Below are positions 1 to 5,232 of a DNA stretch of 5,232 nt, in pieces. The DNA lies in contig JAJYGE010000462.1 of NCBI GenBank assembly GCA_021785155.1, forward strand, positions 1 through 5,232, written 5' to 3'. Both the position numbers and the translations under genes were made by a program. Under the pieces are notes generated by a model. It was not told the DNA's origin. It worked only from the letters and a program-made list of their open reading frames with translations, and did not search any database. Numbering within the stretch: the first letter of the stretch is position 1; every line of letters starts with the position of its first letter. This stretch comes from Planctomycetota bacterium. GTDB taxonomy: Bacteria > Planctomycetota > Phycisphaerae > WQYP01.

Positions 1-385
1 CGAATCCAACTCGCACTTTAGCTCCGGAGGCTTTCGCCAACCATGAGCTGCGCAGCAATCCCTGCGCATCAAAGACAATATCGTACTGGTTTTGCTTGAG
101 CGTCTGTATTAACGCGCGCAGATTGGAGCGCGAGGTTCCATGGGTGAGCCAGCCTCCGATTTTCTTGCGGTCAAAATAAATCAATTCATGCAGCGCATCA
201 TGCCCGCGCACCAGATCCGCCAGTGTCGGGTCAAGCAACCAGTCAATGCGGCTTTCGGGAAATAAGGCCTTGAGATCGCACAGCAGCGGTAACGTTGTGG
301 CGACATCGCCCAGAGCGCTGGGTTTGATAATCAGCATCCGCTGCGGCGGATGCGCTTGCACGGAGGCCTGAAGGGATGCTAACAC
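1..385 (-). CDS. Glycosyltransferase family 9 (heptosyltransferase I-like), N-terminal part
   Basis: Partial gene, cut by the left window edge; 128 codons are visible. GT9 enzymes move a heptose or related sugar from an ADP-sugar onto lipid A-core or another envelope glycan, at the cytoplasmic face of the inner membrane. Visible family marks are the N-terminal beta strand and glycine loop KPSALGDVATTLP (residues 21-33), whose Asp27 aligns with the proposed catalytic base of WaaC (KTSSMGDV), and YDIVFDAQGLLRS (101-113), close to the WaaC segment YDAVIDAQGLVKS. The C-terminal nucleotide-sugar domain lies outside the window. The start is GTG at 385: GGAGAG sits 6 bases upstream and an in-frame TAG lies two codons before it, so no longer start is possible nearby. 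The GTG overlaps the 3' end of the dus gene by 7 bases, indicating co-transcription and probably translational coupling. The acceptor sugar cannot be told from this part, so no waa symbol is given. Confidence 0.88.
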   Translation of the reverse strand, partial: MLASLQASVQAHPPQRMLIIKPSALGDVATTLPLLCDLKALFPESRIDWLLDPTLADLVRGHDALHELIYFDRKKIGGWLTHGTSRSNLRALIQTLKQNQYDIVFDAQGLLRSSWLAKASGAKVRVGF

Positions 386-1536
386 GCGCTACTCTCCGCA
401 GTTGAAAAGCAGGAAGTGTCTTTATATAAATCCTGGGCGTCGGGGACACTTTCGGGCTTGCGGCCAGGACCATCGGTGCTGTAAAAGCGATCCATAACGG
501 CGTTCCAGTCAGCGTGCGATGTCACAGCGATAAAGGCCCGCCAGACATCCGCTCCTTGCGGATGCAGCCGGGAATATTTTATTCCGATTTTCCGCATCTG
601 CCGGGAAGCTTGCTGTTCTCCATATATTTCCACCGCCAAGGTGAAATGTTCCAGCAGACCGGCGCGCTGTTCAAATATGCCGGGGGGTTCCGGCGCGGGC
701 CGACCGGCAATCAGAGCGGCGAATTCACGGAAAATCCAGGGATTGCCGATGGCTCCGCGGGCAATCCACACGCCATCAATACCGGTATGGGTGTACATTC
801 GTAACGCATCTTCGGCGGTAAATACATCACCACTGCCAAATAGGGTCATAGTCGGATAGCGAGCCTTAAGATGACGCAGAAAATCCCAGTCCGCGGTTCC
901 GGTATATTTCTGTTCCACCGTTCGGCCATGCACGGCTACGGCGGCAAAGCCCAGATGGATCGCTTCGGTGAATATGCGGTCAAAATTTTCCGCCGCTTCG
1001 GCGGTGGCATCCAAGGCGCGCCGCAATTTTATGGTCAGCGGCCCCGGGACCACGGCACGAACCGCCCGCATGATCTTGCGCGCCTCATCCGGATCGCTTA
1101 ACAGATACCCACCACGGCAACGCCCCATTACTTTTTTCACCGGACAGGCAAAATTCAAGTCAATAACATCAAAGCCCGCGGCCAGCAGAACCTTGGCCGC
1201 CGCCGCCATTTCATCAGCTTCACTACCCATAATCTGTCCGGCTACAGGATGATCGGCATCACATAATATTGATCGTTTTTCTCGCCCGCGCCCGCCGGTA
1301 AGAATTACCCGATCCAACAGGGCCTCGGTTACGGCATAGGGGCATCCACGGCGGCGAGCCACCACGCGCATGGCCATATCACTATATCCCGCCAGACCGG
1401 CCTGCATGGCGGGAATGGTGAGGGTATAAGGCCCGACGCGGCAAGAACGCGCCGGCAACGTGGTGGGCGCAAGGTGCGGCGACCCATCTGCAAGGGGCCT
1501 GGTGCGATTGTCAAAATGTACTGAACTGCCGGTCAT
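379..1536 (-). CDS. dusB: tRNA-dihydrouridine synthase, DusB-like
   Basis: FMN enzyme that reduces uridines in tRNA to dihydrouridine with NADPH, in the cytoplasm. With the start at 1536 it has 385 residues. The TIM barrel begins near residue 35. Residues 41-53 (IPAMQAGLAGYSD) are a variant of the usual APMAGVTD loop. The catalytic cysteine is Cys131 in NFACPVKKV, the flavin/substrate lysine is Lys170 in TIKLRR, and His203 is in VHGRT. GSGDVF (234-239) and IARGAIGNPWIF (258-269) are phosphate-binding segments typical of the NifR3/DusB group. A helical tRNA-binding domain follows (YGEQQASRQMRK), then a tail of about 35 residues without recognised features. The frame stays open upstream to 1701, but that would overlap the divergent hydrolase gene and adds no domain. 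ATG 1536 has only a weak GGAC upstream, so the start is likely but not certain. The gene overlaps the glycosyltransferase start and probably leads that operon. DusB assignment rests on motif resemblance only. Confidence 0.93.
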   Translation of the reverse strand: MTGSSVHFDNRTRPLADGSPHLAPTTLPARSCRVGPYTLTIPAMQAGLAGYSDMAMRVVARRRGCPYAVTEALLDRVILTGGRGREKRSILCDADHPVAGQIMGSEADEMAAAAKVLLAAGFDVIDLNFACPVKKVMGRCRGGYLLSDPDEARKIMRAVRAVVPGPLTIKLRRALDATAEAAENFDRIFTEAIHLGFAAVAVHGRTVEQKYTGTADWDFLRHLKARYPTMTLFGSGDVFTAEDALRMYTHTGIDGVWIARGAIGNPWIFREFAALIAGRPAPEPPGIFEQRAGLLEHFTLAVEIYGEQQASRQMRKIGIKYSRLHPQGADVWRAFIAVTSHADWNAVMDRFYSTDGPGRKPESVPDAQDLYKDTSCFSTAESSAC

Positions 1537-1587
1537 AACGTCCAAACTATGGGCTTTCCCGCGCTTTGCGGTATCCTGTAATGTAAC

Positions 1588-2358
1588 ATGGATGCAATGA
1601 AACAAAAATATCCTATTATTTTGATTCATGCGTTTCCGCTGGATGCCACGATGTGGACACCCGTGACGGAACGCCTGCGCTCGGTCGGCCATACCGTACA
1701 TACGCCGGATCTGCCGGGATTCGGCAGTCGCTTCGCTTGGCCGGTTGATACTTGTTCAATTGAGGGTCTGGCGGATGATATACATGCTTTGATTCTCGAA
1801 CAGCCGGCCGGAACGGCGATTGTCGGAGGCTGTTCCATTGGTGGATACATTCTTCTGGCGCTTTTGCGCCGCCATCCGGCAGCGGTTCGTGCGGCGATAT
1901 TTCTCGATACCCATGCCGCCGCCGATCCTCCGGAAATGATTGCCAATCGCAAGAATGTCATAGCGAAGGTTAAGTTGGAAGGAATTGCCCCGTTGGCGCA
2001 GAGCATGGCGGGACGATTACTTTCTGCGTCAGCACCCGAGGCGCTACGTTCGCAGGTGGCGGTAATGATTACGCGCCAAAGCGCCAATGGTGTTATTGGA
2101 TTGCAGCAGGCAATGGCGAAACGCGCCGATCAAAGCGATTTGCTGCCGAAGTTGACGATTCCCATGCTGTTTGTCGTTGGGGCAGAGGATCAAATTACAC
2201 CGCCCGCGGTCATGCGGGCGATGGTGGAACAGTGTACACTTCGGCCAGCGCCGGAACTGGTGCGAATCCCGGCGGCAGGCCATCTGGCCGCCCTGGAGCA
2301 GCCCGAACTTGTTGCCAACGTCATAGATGAATTTGTGCAGCACCATAAATGCGTATGA
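1588..2358 (+). CDS. Alpha/beta hydrolase, fold-1 type
   Basis: A 256-residue cytoplasmic-type serine hydrolase without a visible signal peptide or membrane segment. Order of features: first strand and oxyanion loop IILIHAFPLD (10-19); PDLPGFG (40-46), the conserved strand-4 turn; nucleophile elbow GCSIGGY with Ser83; a helical cap around residues 110-185; acidic residue Asp201 in VGAEDQITPP; and His232 in AAGHLAALEQP. The triad is complete and the length is normal for the family. It resembles the broad group that includes 3-oxoadipate enol-lactonase and carboxylesterases, but the substrate cannot be read from sequence. It is the only clear plus-strand gene, divergent from dusB with a 51-base spacer and convergent with acpS. 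ATG 1588 lacks a clear ribosome binding site; ATG 1597, three codons later, is an alternative that keeps all domains. Confidence 0.9.
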   Translation: MDAMKQKYPIILIHAFPLDATMWTPVTERLRSVGHTVHTPDLPGFGSRFAWPVDTCSIEGLADDIHALILEQPAGTAIVGGCSIGGYILLALLRRHPAAVRAAIFLDTHAAADPPEMIANRKNVIAKVKLEGIAPLAQSMAGRLLSASAPEALRSQVAVMITRQSANGVIGLQQAMAKRADQSDLLPKLTIPMLFVVGAEDQITPPAVMRAMVEQCTLRPAPELVRIPAAGHLAALEQPELVANVIDEFVQHHKCV

Positions 2359-2649
2359 AAATCCGTAACCGTGCCTGGGCAGGCGACCGATCGCATCTGG
2401 CGCAGGTTTTCCTACCCGCAGTCACGACTGTGGCAGACAATCCCGGCGCGAATCCTGTCGATTTAACACAGTTTTGTGCGACTCCACCCCAATTTTTAAA
2501 GCGCCAAGGCCAGTTGCAAGCGAGATTTTTGCTTCAATCAAAAGACCCCGCCCGGGATGCACCATAAAAAACCAGGGGATCATCGGACGCCTGTAAACGG
2601 TTACAAAAATCCGGGTTAAATTGGTCGTTCCACGAGATAAGTCGAAGTG
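2359..2649. other. Spacer between convergent genes
   Basis: This 291-base stretch separates the 3' ends of the plus-strand hydrolase and acpS. It shows no tRNA fold and no strong intrinsic terminator. On the minus strand a T-tract (CCTGGTTTTTT, around 2567-2577) follows a stem of only about four base pairs, too weak to call. It does contain the GalR/LacI-like palindrome at 2592-2605 and a 53-codon minus-strand ORF at 2422-2583, from ATG at 2583 to TGA at 2422-2424. That ORF has no family I recognise and only a short AGG upstream of its start, so it is not called as a gene. A plus-strand frame beginning at 2349 inside the hydrolase end is also open for 72 codons, without recognisable content. 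Confidence 0.6.
2592..2605. promoter_or_regulatory. GalR/LacI-family operator-like palindrome
   Basis: TGTAAACGGTTACA is a palindrome with one mismatched pair and the central CG dyad typical of LacI-family operators. It satisfies the core of the E. coli GalR/GalS consensus GTGTAANCGNTTACAC at every defined position except the outermost G and C. It lies between two convergent genes, so it is not upstream of either recognised gene; the nearest start on the minus strand is the doubtful 53-codon ORF, 8 bases away. Binding by a LacI-type regulator is an inference, and no such regulator is in the window. Confidence 0.35.
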
Positions 2650-3051
2650 TCATTTCGCCGCCGGATACGATTTGCTCTCCGCGATAGCGCTGGCGAAGGC
2701 GGTATGCGCAGTGTGGGAGATGGAGATATGCCAGGCGGTAATGCCGGCCTGCTCCGACAGCGTGGCGGTGTGGCCGGTAAGGCGCAAAACGGGTTTACCC
2801 TTGGAGTCGGGCAATATTTCCATGTCCGTCCAGGCGATGCGCCCGCGAAACCCTGTGCCCAGCGCTTTTACAATGGCTTCTTTGGCGGCAAAGCGCCCGG
2901 CGAAATGGATGGCGGAATCATGGTGTTCGCGACAATAATCAGCTTCTCCCGTGGTAAAGCAGCGGTGCAGGAAGTGCTCCCCATGGCGTTGAACCATGTC
3001 TTTTATGCGCTCAATTTCCACGACATCCACGCCATGTCCCACAATTGCCAT
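2650..3051 (-). CDS. acpS: Holo-[acyl-carrier-protein] synthase
   Basis: AcpS transfers 4'-phosphopantetheine from coenzyme A to the conserved serine of apo-acyl carrier protein, making it active for fatty-acid synthesis; it is cytoplasmic and acts as a trimer in characterised bacteria. The 133 residues match the usual length. Visible signatures are GHGVDVVEIERI (5-16), with the Mg-binding Asp9; FAGRFAAKEAIVKALGTG (50-67), with Glu58 as the second metal ligand and the lysine of the catalytic motif; the W-T-D-M-E-I segment around 74-79; and HISISHT (108-114). The start at 3051 gives the expected N-terminus. A GGGAG lies about 12 bases upstream, a little far for an ideal ribosome binding site. 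A candidate promoter is at 3087-3114. The upstream neighbour is a broken ATPase, so acpS is probably transcribed alone. Confidence 0.97.
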   Translation of the reverse strand: MAIVGHGVDVVEIERIKDMVQRHGEHFLHRCFTTGEADYCREHHDSAIHFAGRFAAKEAIVKALGTGFRGRIAWTDMEILPDSKGKPVLRLTGHTATLSEQAGITAWHISISHTAHTAFASAIAESKSYPAAK

Positions 3052-3086
3052 AATGTTGCGCCGCTCCCGGAATAATCAAGAGATGG

Positions 3087-3114
3087 ATTGTACCGCATGA
3101 ATTGCACGATACAA
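3087..3114 (-). promoter_or_regulatory. Candidate sigma70-type promoter of acpS
   Basis: Read on the minus strand, TTGTAT (3109-3114) is followed after 16 bases by TACAAT (3087-3092). The -10 matches the consensus in five of six positions; the -35 matches in only three. The -10 lies 35 bases upstream of the acpS ATG, leaving a short leader. The elements sit inside and against an inverted repeat at 3091-3122. Prediction only. Confidence 0.45.
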
Positions 3115-3122
3115 ATGCGGTA
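3091..3122. repeat. Inverted repeat around the acpS promoter
   Basis: TACCGCAT (3091-3098) and ATGCGGTA (3115-3122) are perfect 8-base inverted arms with a 16-base spacer. The left arm overlaps the end of the candidate -10 and the right arm abuts the candidate -35, a placement that would suit a repressor. A second imperfect stem, GGTAATCT (3119-3126) with AGATTATC (3135-3142), overlaps the right arm. An inverted repeat of this size is expected about once or twice by chance in a window this long, so its position is the main argument. Confidence 0.4.
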
Positions 3123-3273
3123 ATCTCCCGATCCAGATTATCGCGGGCCGGCCAGATGGCGTTGTAAGATCAGAAACCGTGCAATTCCGGCGGCCAATGC
3201 CAGCATGTCGTATAGCAAAGCCGCATCACGTCGTCATCAGTCGGTTGCGAAATCACCCCGCGCCGCGATGGCG

Positions 3274-3617
3274 CTAAATCCAGTGCCGCGCCGATTTGGA
3301 CAAAAACTCCTCGACGGTAATACCGTCGCCGTCGACAAGCAGCTTCTTCGTTGGCTTAAACGCTTTACTGAATGCGGCCATGCCCGGCGGTGCAGTTGGG
3401 GCGCGTCCGCTCTTAACTACAATGGCTGTGACCTTACGCCCCGCAGGGTTGGCTCATCGGCATTGGCAAAATGGGCGGGCAGTCCGGAGCGATCAATGAT
3501 CTGCTGTACCAGCGTGGTTTTGCCAACCTGCCGCGGGCCGGTAATAACCTGAATAAACCGGCGCGGCTCGGTCAGGCGGCGGCGAAGAATATCAGCATGG
3601 GGACGAATATAGTCCAT
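3274..3617 (-). pseudogene. DUF4143-type AAA ATPase, internally deleted remnant
   Basis: Both ends of an ATP-binding protein of the AAA_14/DUF4143 family survive, but the middle is gone. The N-terminal part (3617 to about 3441) reads MDYIRPHADILRRRL, then a Walker A loop TGPRQVGKTT (residues 26-35), and ends at ADEPTLR, a typical segment about 60 residues into such proteins; its frame stops at 3417-3419. In another frame, from about 3446 down to a TAG at 3274-3276, the C-terminal tail reads AGRKVTAIVVKSGR, then KKLLVDGDGITVEEF and SKSARHWI. This matches the family's usual ending, with its nuclease-like EVKSG motif (here VVKSG) and a final leucine-phenylalanine-rich stretch. Full-length relatives have roughly 380-420 residues; about 115 remain, so some 270-300 codons including Walker B are missing, with a frame change at the junction near 3436-3446. 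The short N-terminal ORF could still be translated but cannot make a working ATPase. Two operator-like palindromes remain upstream. Confidence 0.85.
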
Positions 3618-3625
3618 AAATCATT

Positions 3626-3665
3626 TACTCAATACCTTGAGTAGTTTTACTCAACGTGTTGAGCA
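3626..3665. promoter_or_regulatory. Two tandem operator-like palindromes upstream of the ATPase remnant
   Basis: Site 1 is TACTCAAtaccTTGAGTA (3626-3643), a perfect palindrome with 7-base arms and a 4-base spacer. Site 2 is TACTCAAcgtgTTGAGCA (3648-3665), with the same arms apart from one base. The two centres are 22 bases apart, about two helical turns, so paired dimers would lie on one face of the DNA. Site 1 begins 9 bases upstream of the ATPase start codon, where bound protein would block transcription or initiation. The repeated sequence, shared half-sites and phasing support a protein-binding site. The regulator is unknown; self-regulation by the ATPase or control by an unlinked factor are both open. 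Confidence 0.6.
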
Positions 3666-3727
3666 CATGCAATTACCCCGCGGCGTTCACGAATAATATG
3701 GATTTTCGCGGTGGCTCCTCCGGGCGT

Positions 3728-3754
3728 ATCCGTGTCGTCGGTGTGATCCGTGGT
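3728..3754. repeat. Degenerate 9-bp tandem repeat, three units
   Basis: Plus strand units are ATCCGTGTC, GTCGGTGTG and ATCCGTGGT, each 9 bases long and in register. They resemble ATCCGTGT-type intergenic repeats that I recall from other environmental bacterial genomes; that resemblance is from memory. The rest of the 3666-3797 spacer shows no convincing gene or terminator. Confidence 0.4.
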
Positions 3755-3797
3755 GATTGCCGCAAGCAGTACAATTAAAAGCTGTGGCGAGGCACAC

Positions 3798-4787
3798 TTA
3801 TTTAATCCGGACAATGGTTTCCCGTGCGATCCCCAAGCGAGAAAAGTGCGGTTCGGCCTGGGCCAGCCAGCGCATGGCGTCGGTGTAATAACCGGCGGTC
3901 GCTTTGAGATCCGGAATCTGCCGCCCCCACCATTGATTAAACATGGTCATATACAATTCCCGCAGATATTTGCATATCATGCTGGCCAAGGCGGTGGCCA
4001 GGCAATGCTGCTCCGCCTTTTCGCGGAAAATAATGAGCGTTTGTCCACGCGCTGTGGTAATTAAATAGCGGCTTTCTTCCGTTGATTCCACCAGCACCTT
4101 GAGTGTCAGATTGGGAAAAGTGTTAATCAGCAGGCGGGTGTAGTTGTCACGACCTCCCTGCTTATCCACAAAGAGCAGCAAATCCGATTCATGAAATCGA
4201 TCATGCAGATTCCGCGCATGCATCATCGTGATGCTGGTGAGAACAGACGCTTTGTTATTGGTGGCGGATACCATGCGGTTATATTCCGGGACATCCAGCA
4301 CCCGCGCCCATAAACCCGCCGGTGGCGTATTACCGCTGCGTATGGCGCCTTGCAGCATATTGGCGGCAATCGTAATCGTGCCGTTTTCGCTGAAAGCAGG
4401 TATGGCTAAATTGCTCTTCCAGGGCAGTGCCGCCGATGGTTCGGGCGTGCCGGCCCGGGAAATGGATAATCGCGCCAGCAAATCATTCCAATATTCGGGC
4501 CGATCCCCGGCACCCGGAATCAGTCGCTGCATGGCCAGCACCGCACGTTCCAGATGTCTATCACCCTCGGATAAGCGATGCACGACCTTGCTGTCGGCGA
4601 TCATTAATTTGCCCGATTTAACCGACGGTTTGGAGACTACCGCGGCGGCAAGCCTGGTCCATAATTTCTGTGCGGGAGTAATGTCCGTTATATCCAGCGG
4701 CTCAGGAAACCGAAATGCCGCCGCCGAAACCACCAAGGGACCTAACAGAGGTCCATACCCAGCTTCATCAATTCCGGCGATCAGCAT
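3798..4787 (-). CDS. RNase HII-like protein, enlarged form
   Basis: A 329-residue protein related to RNase HII, which cuts RNA in RNA:DNA hybrids and at single ribonucleotides in DNA. The N-terminus GIDEAGYGPLLGPLVVSA (5-22) matches the RNase HII GIDEAGRGPLAGPVV signature and supplies the first two catalytic acids, Asp7 and Glu8; the usual Arg is Tyr11. ADSKVVHRLSE (64-74) matches the DSKKLS segment. FVDKQGGRDNY (206-216) probably carries the third acid, Asp208. HCLATALASMICKYLREL (261-278) matches the AASIxAKVxRD helix, with Glu277 where Asp is usual. Standard RNase HII has about 200 residues; the extra length lies mainly between residues 75 and 180. An in-frame TGA just upstream and an AAGG near the ATG fix the start at 4787. 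It is monocistronic as far as can be seen. Whether it replaces or supplements a standard RNase HII, and whether it is active, cannot be told here. Confidence 0.85.
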   Translation of the reverse strand: MLIAGIDEAGYGPLLGPLVVSAAAFRFPEPLDITDITPAQKLWTRLAAAVVSKPSVKSGKLMIADSKVVHRLSEGDRHLERAVLAMQRLIPGAGDRPEYWNDLLARLSISRAGTPEPSAALPWKSNLAIPAFSENGTITIAANMLQGAIRSGNTPPAGLWARVLDVPEYNRMVSATNNKASVLTSITMMHARNLHDRFHESDLLLFVDKQGGRDNYTRLLINTFPNLTLKVLVESTEESRYLITTARGQTLIIFREKAEQHCLATALASMICKYLRELYMTMFNQWWGRQIPDLKATAGYYTDAMRWLAQAEPHFSRLGIARETIVRIK

Positions 4788-4795
4788 GGCCGCCT

Positions 4796-4824
4796 TATAT
4801 AATCAGCCCGGCTCCATAAGGCAA
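4796..4824 (-). promoter_or_regulatory. Weak candidate promoter of the RNase HII-like gene
   Basis: On the minus strand, TTGCCT (4819-4824) and TATATA (4796-4801) are separated by 17 bases, each matching the sigma70 consensus in four of six positions. The -10 would lie only 8 bases from the ATG and touch the AAGG, implying an almost leaderless transcript. An alternative -10, TATATT at about 4849-4854, has no good -35. Low certainty. Confidence 0.25.
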
Positions 4825-4993
4825 ATGCTTTCCATGGAAGTGCGCCAAAATATATCCTGACATGACATTTCGCCACCGGGGGCCGAGTCAGTATATCGTG
4901 ACCAATCAGCCGAATGAGGGGCCACGGGATCAGGCTCTGGCCGTGGCGCGGAACAACCTTTGGGCGATGAGCAACCGTGATTTCAACAATGTC

Positions 4994-5232
4994 TCACCGG
5001 TGCATGTGCCCGCCACGCAACAAGCCCATGGCCCGCATCCACTTCGCGCAGTCTTTGGGCCATTGGGTGGAATCAGTTCCCTTCAATCCCAGCCCGAAGC
5101 CATGGCCGCCGTGCTTAAATTCAACGAGTTTCGCCGGGACGCCATTGCGTTTGAGCGCGGCATAAAAGCGTTTCTCATTCTGATGATTGACGGTGGTGTC
5201 ATCATGGGCGAAAAACATGAATGTCGGCGGGG
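4994..5232 (-). CDS. Alpha/beta hydrolase (esterase/lipase, acetyl-xylan-esterase-like), C-terminal part
   Basis: Partial gene entering from the right edge; the first full codon begins at 5230 and the stop is at 4994-4996, leaving 78 codons plus stop. The visible part is the last third of an alpha/beta hydrolase: PPTFMFFAHDD strand, with the acid of the triad most likely the second Asp of HDDTTV; the helix NEKRFYAALKRNGVPAKLVEF, of which the AALxxxGVPAxL pattern is common in esterases and prolyl-peptidase-like hydrolases; and the catalytic His in GGHGFGLG. It ends with WPKDCAKWMRAMGLL and a short basic tail. The closest group by eye is the COG0657/BD-FAE esterases, often acting on acetylated plant polysaccharides. 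The nucleophile and any signal peptide are outside the window, so substrate and location are unknown. The reverse strand is also open here, but the motifs clearly favour this strand. Confidence 0.85.
   Translation of the reverse strand, partial: PPTFMFFAHDDTTVNHQNEKRFYAALKRNGVPAKLVEFKHGGHGFGLGLKGTDSTQWPKDCAKWMRAMGLLRGGHMHR

Noticed and set aside
2567..2595. Possible intrinsic terminator for acpS (CAGG...CCTGGTTTTTT on the minus strand)
   Set aside because: The stem has only four or five pairs with a 13-base loop, too weak despite the T-tract.
3138..3223. Minus-strand fragment reading LLYDMLALAAGIARFLILQRHLAGPR before a TAA
   Set aside because: It is protein-like and hydrophobic, but short, preceded by an in-frame TGA and without a recognisable family; it may be debris beside the broken ATPase.
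3666..3797. Open minus-strand frame reading LLIVLLAAITTDHTDDTDTP in the spacer after the RNase HII-like gene
   Set aside because: The Thr/Asp-rich part is translated from the 9-bp repeat, there is no start codon with a ribosome binding site, and the frame runs out of phase from the RNase gene.
4228..4860. Long plus-strand ORF of 210 codons
   Set aside because: It is antisense to the RNase HII-like gene, whose motifs span the same bases; its own translation shows no family features.
4921..4947. Hairpin GCCACGG/CCGTGGC with a 13-base loop downstream of the partial hydrolase
   Set aside because: No T-tract follows on either strand, and 7-base arms at this spacing are expected by chance in a window of this size.
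4862..5232. Plus-strand frame open from ATG 4862 to the window edge (123 codons)
   Set aside because: From 4994 onward it is antisense to a clear hydrolase C-terminus, it has no ribosome binding site, and I recognise no motif in its non-overlapping first 44 codons.

Overview
The window carries seven protein-coding loci, four complete, two cut by the window edges and one degenerate, all but one on the minus strand. Composition is roughly balanced to slightly G+C-rich by eye. An ADP-heptose-type glycosyltransferase (GT9) points to a Gram-negative cell envelope. The enlarged RNase HII-like protein and a possibly degraded 9-bp intergenic repeat suggest an environmental bacterium, perhaps of the Planctomycetota/Verrucomicrobiota group. 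That placement is an inference and not secure.

Layout. 1-385 (minus): N-terminal third of a GT9 heptosyltransferase-like enzyme, starting at GTG and overlapping the end of the next gene by 7 bases. 379-1536 (minus): DusB-family tRNA-dihydrouridine synthase, forming a two-gene unit with the glycosyltransferase. 1588-2358 (plus): alpha/beta hydrolase, divergent from dusB. 2359-2649: spacer between convergent genes, with a near-perfect GalR/LacI-type palindrome and a 53-codon ORF of doubtful status. 2650-3051 (minus): acpS, holo-ACP synthase, with a candidate promoter flanked by an inverted repeat. 3274-3617 (minus): a DUF4143-type AAA ATPase reduced by an internal deletion to its N-terminal Walker A part and its C-terminal tail, in different frames. 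3626-3665: two tandem palindromes of one design just upstream of that pseudogene. 3728-3754: a short degenerate 9-bp repeat. 3798-4787 (minus): RNase HII-like protein, much longer than the usual enzyme. 4994-5232 (minus): C-terminal end of a second alpha/beta hydrolase of the esterase/lipase type.

The genes are mostly housekeeping (tRNA modification, activation of fatty-acid carrier protein, nucleic-acid processing, envelope sugar transfer) and do not form one pathway. No complete defence, secretion or biosynthetic system is visible. The most informative parts are the spacers and the broken ATPase: its retained tandem operator-like sites, the orphan GalR-like site, and the unusual RNase HII relative.
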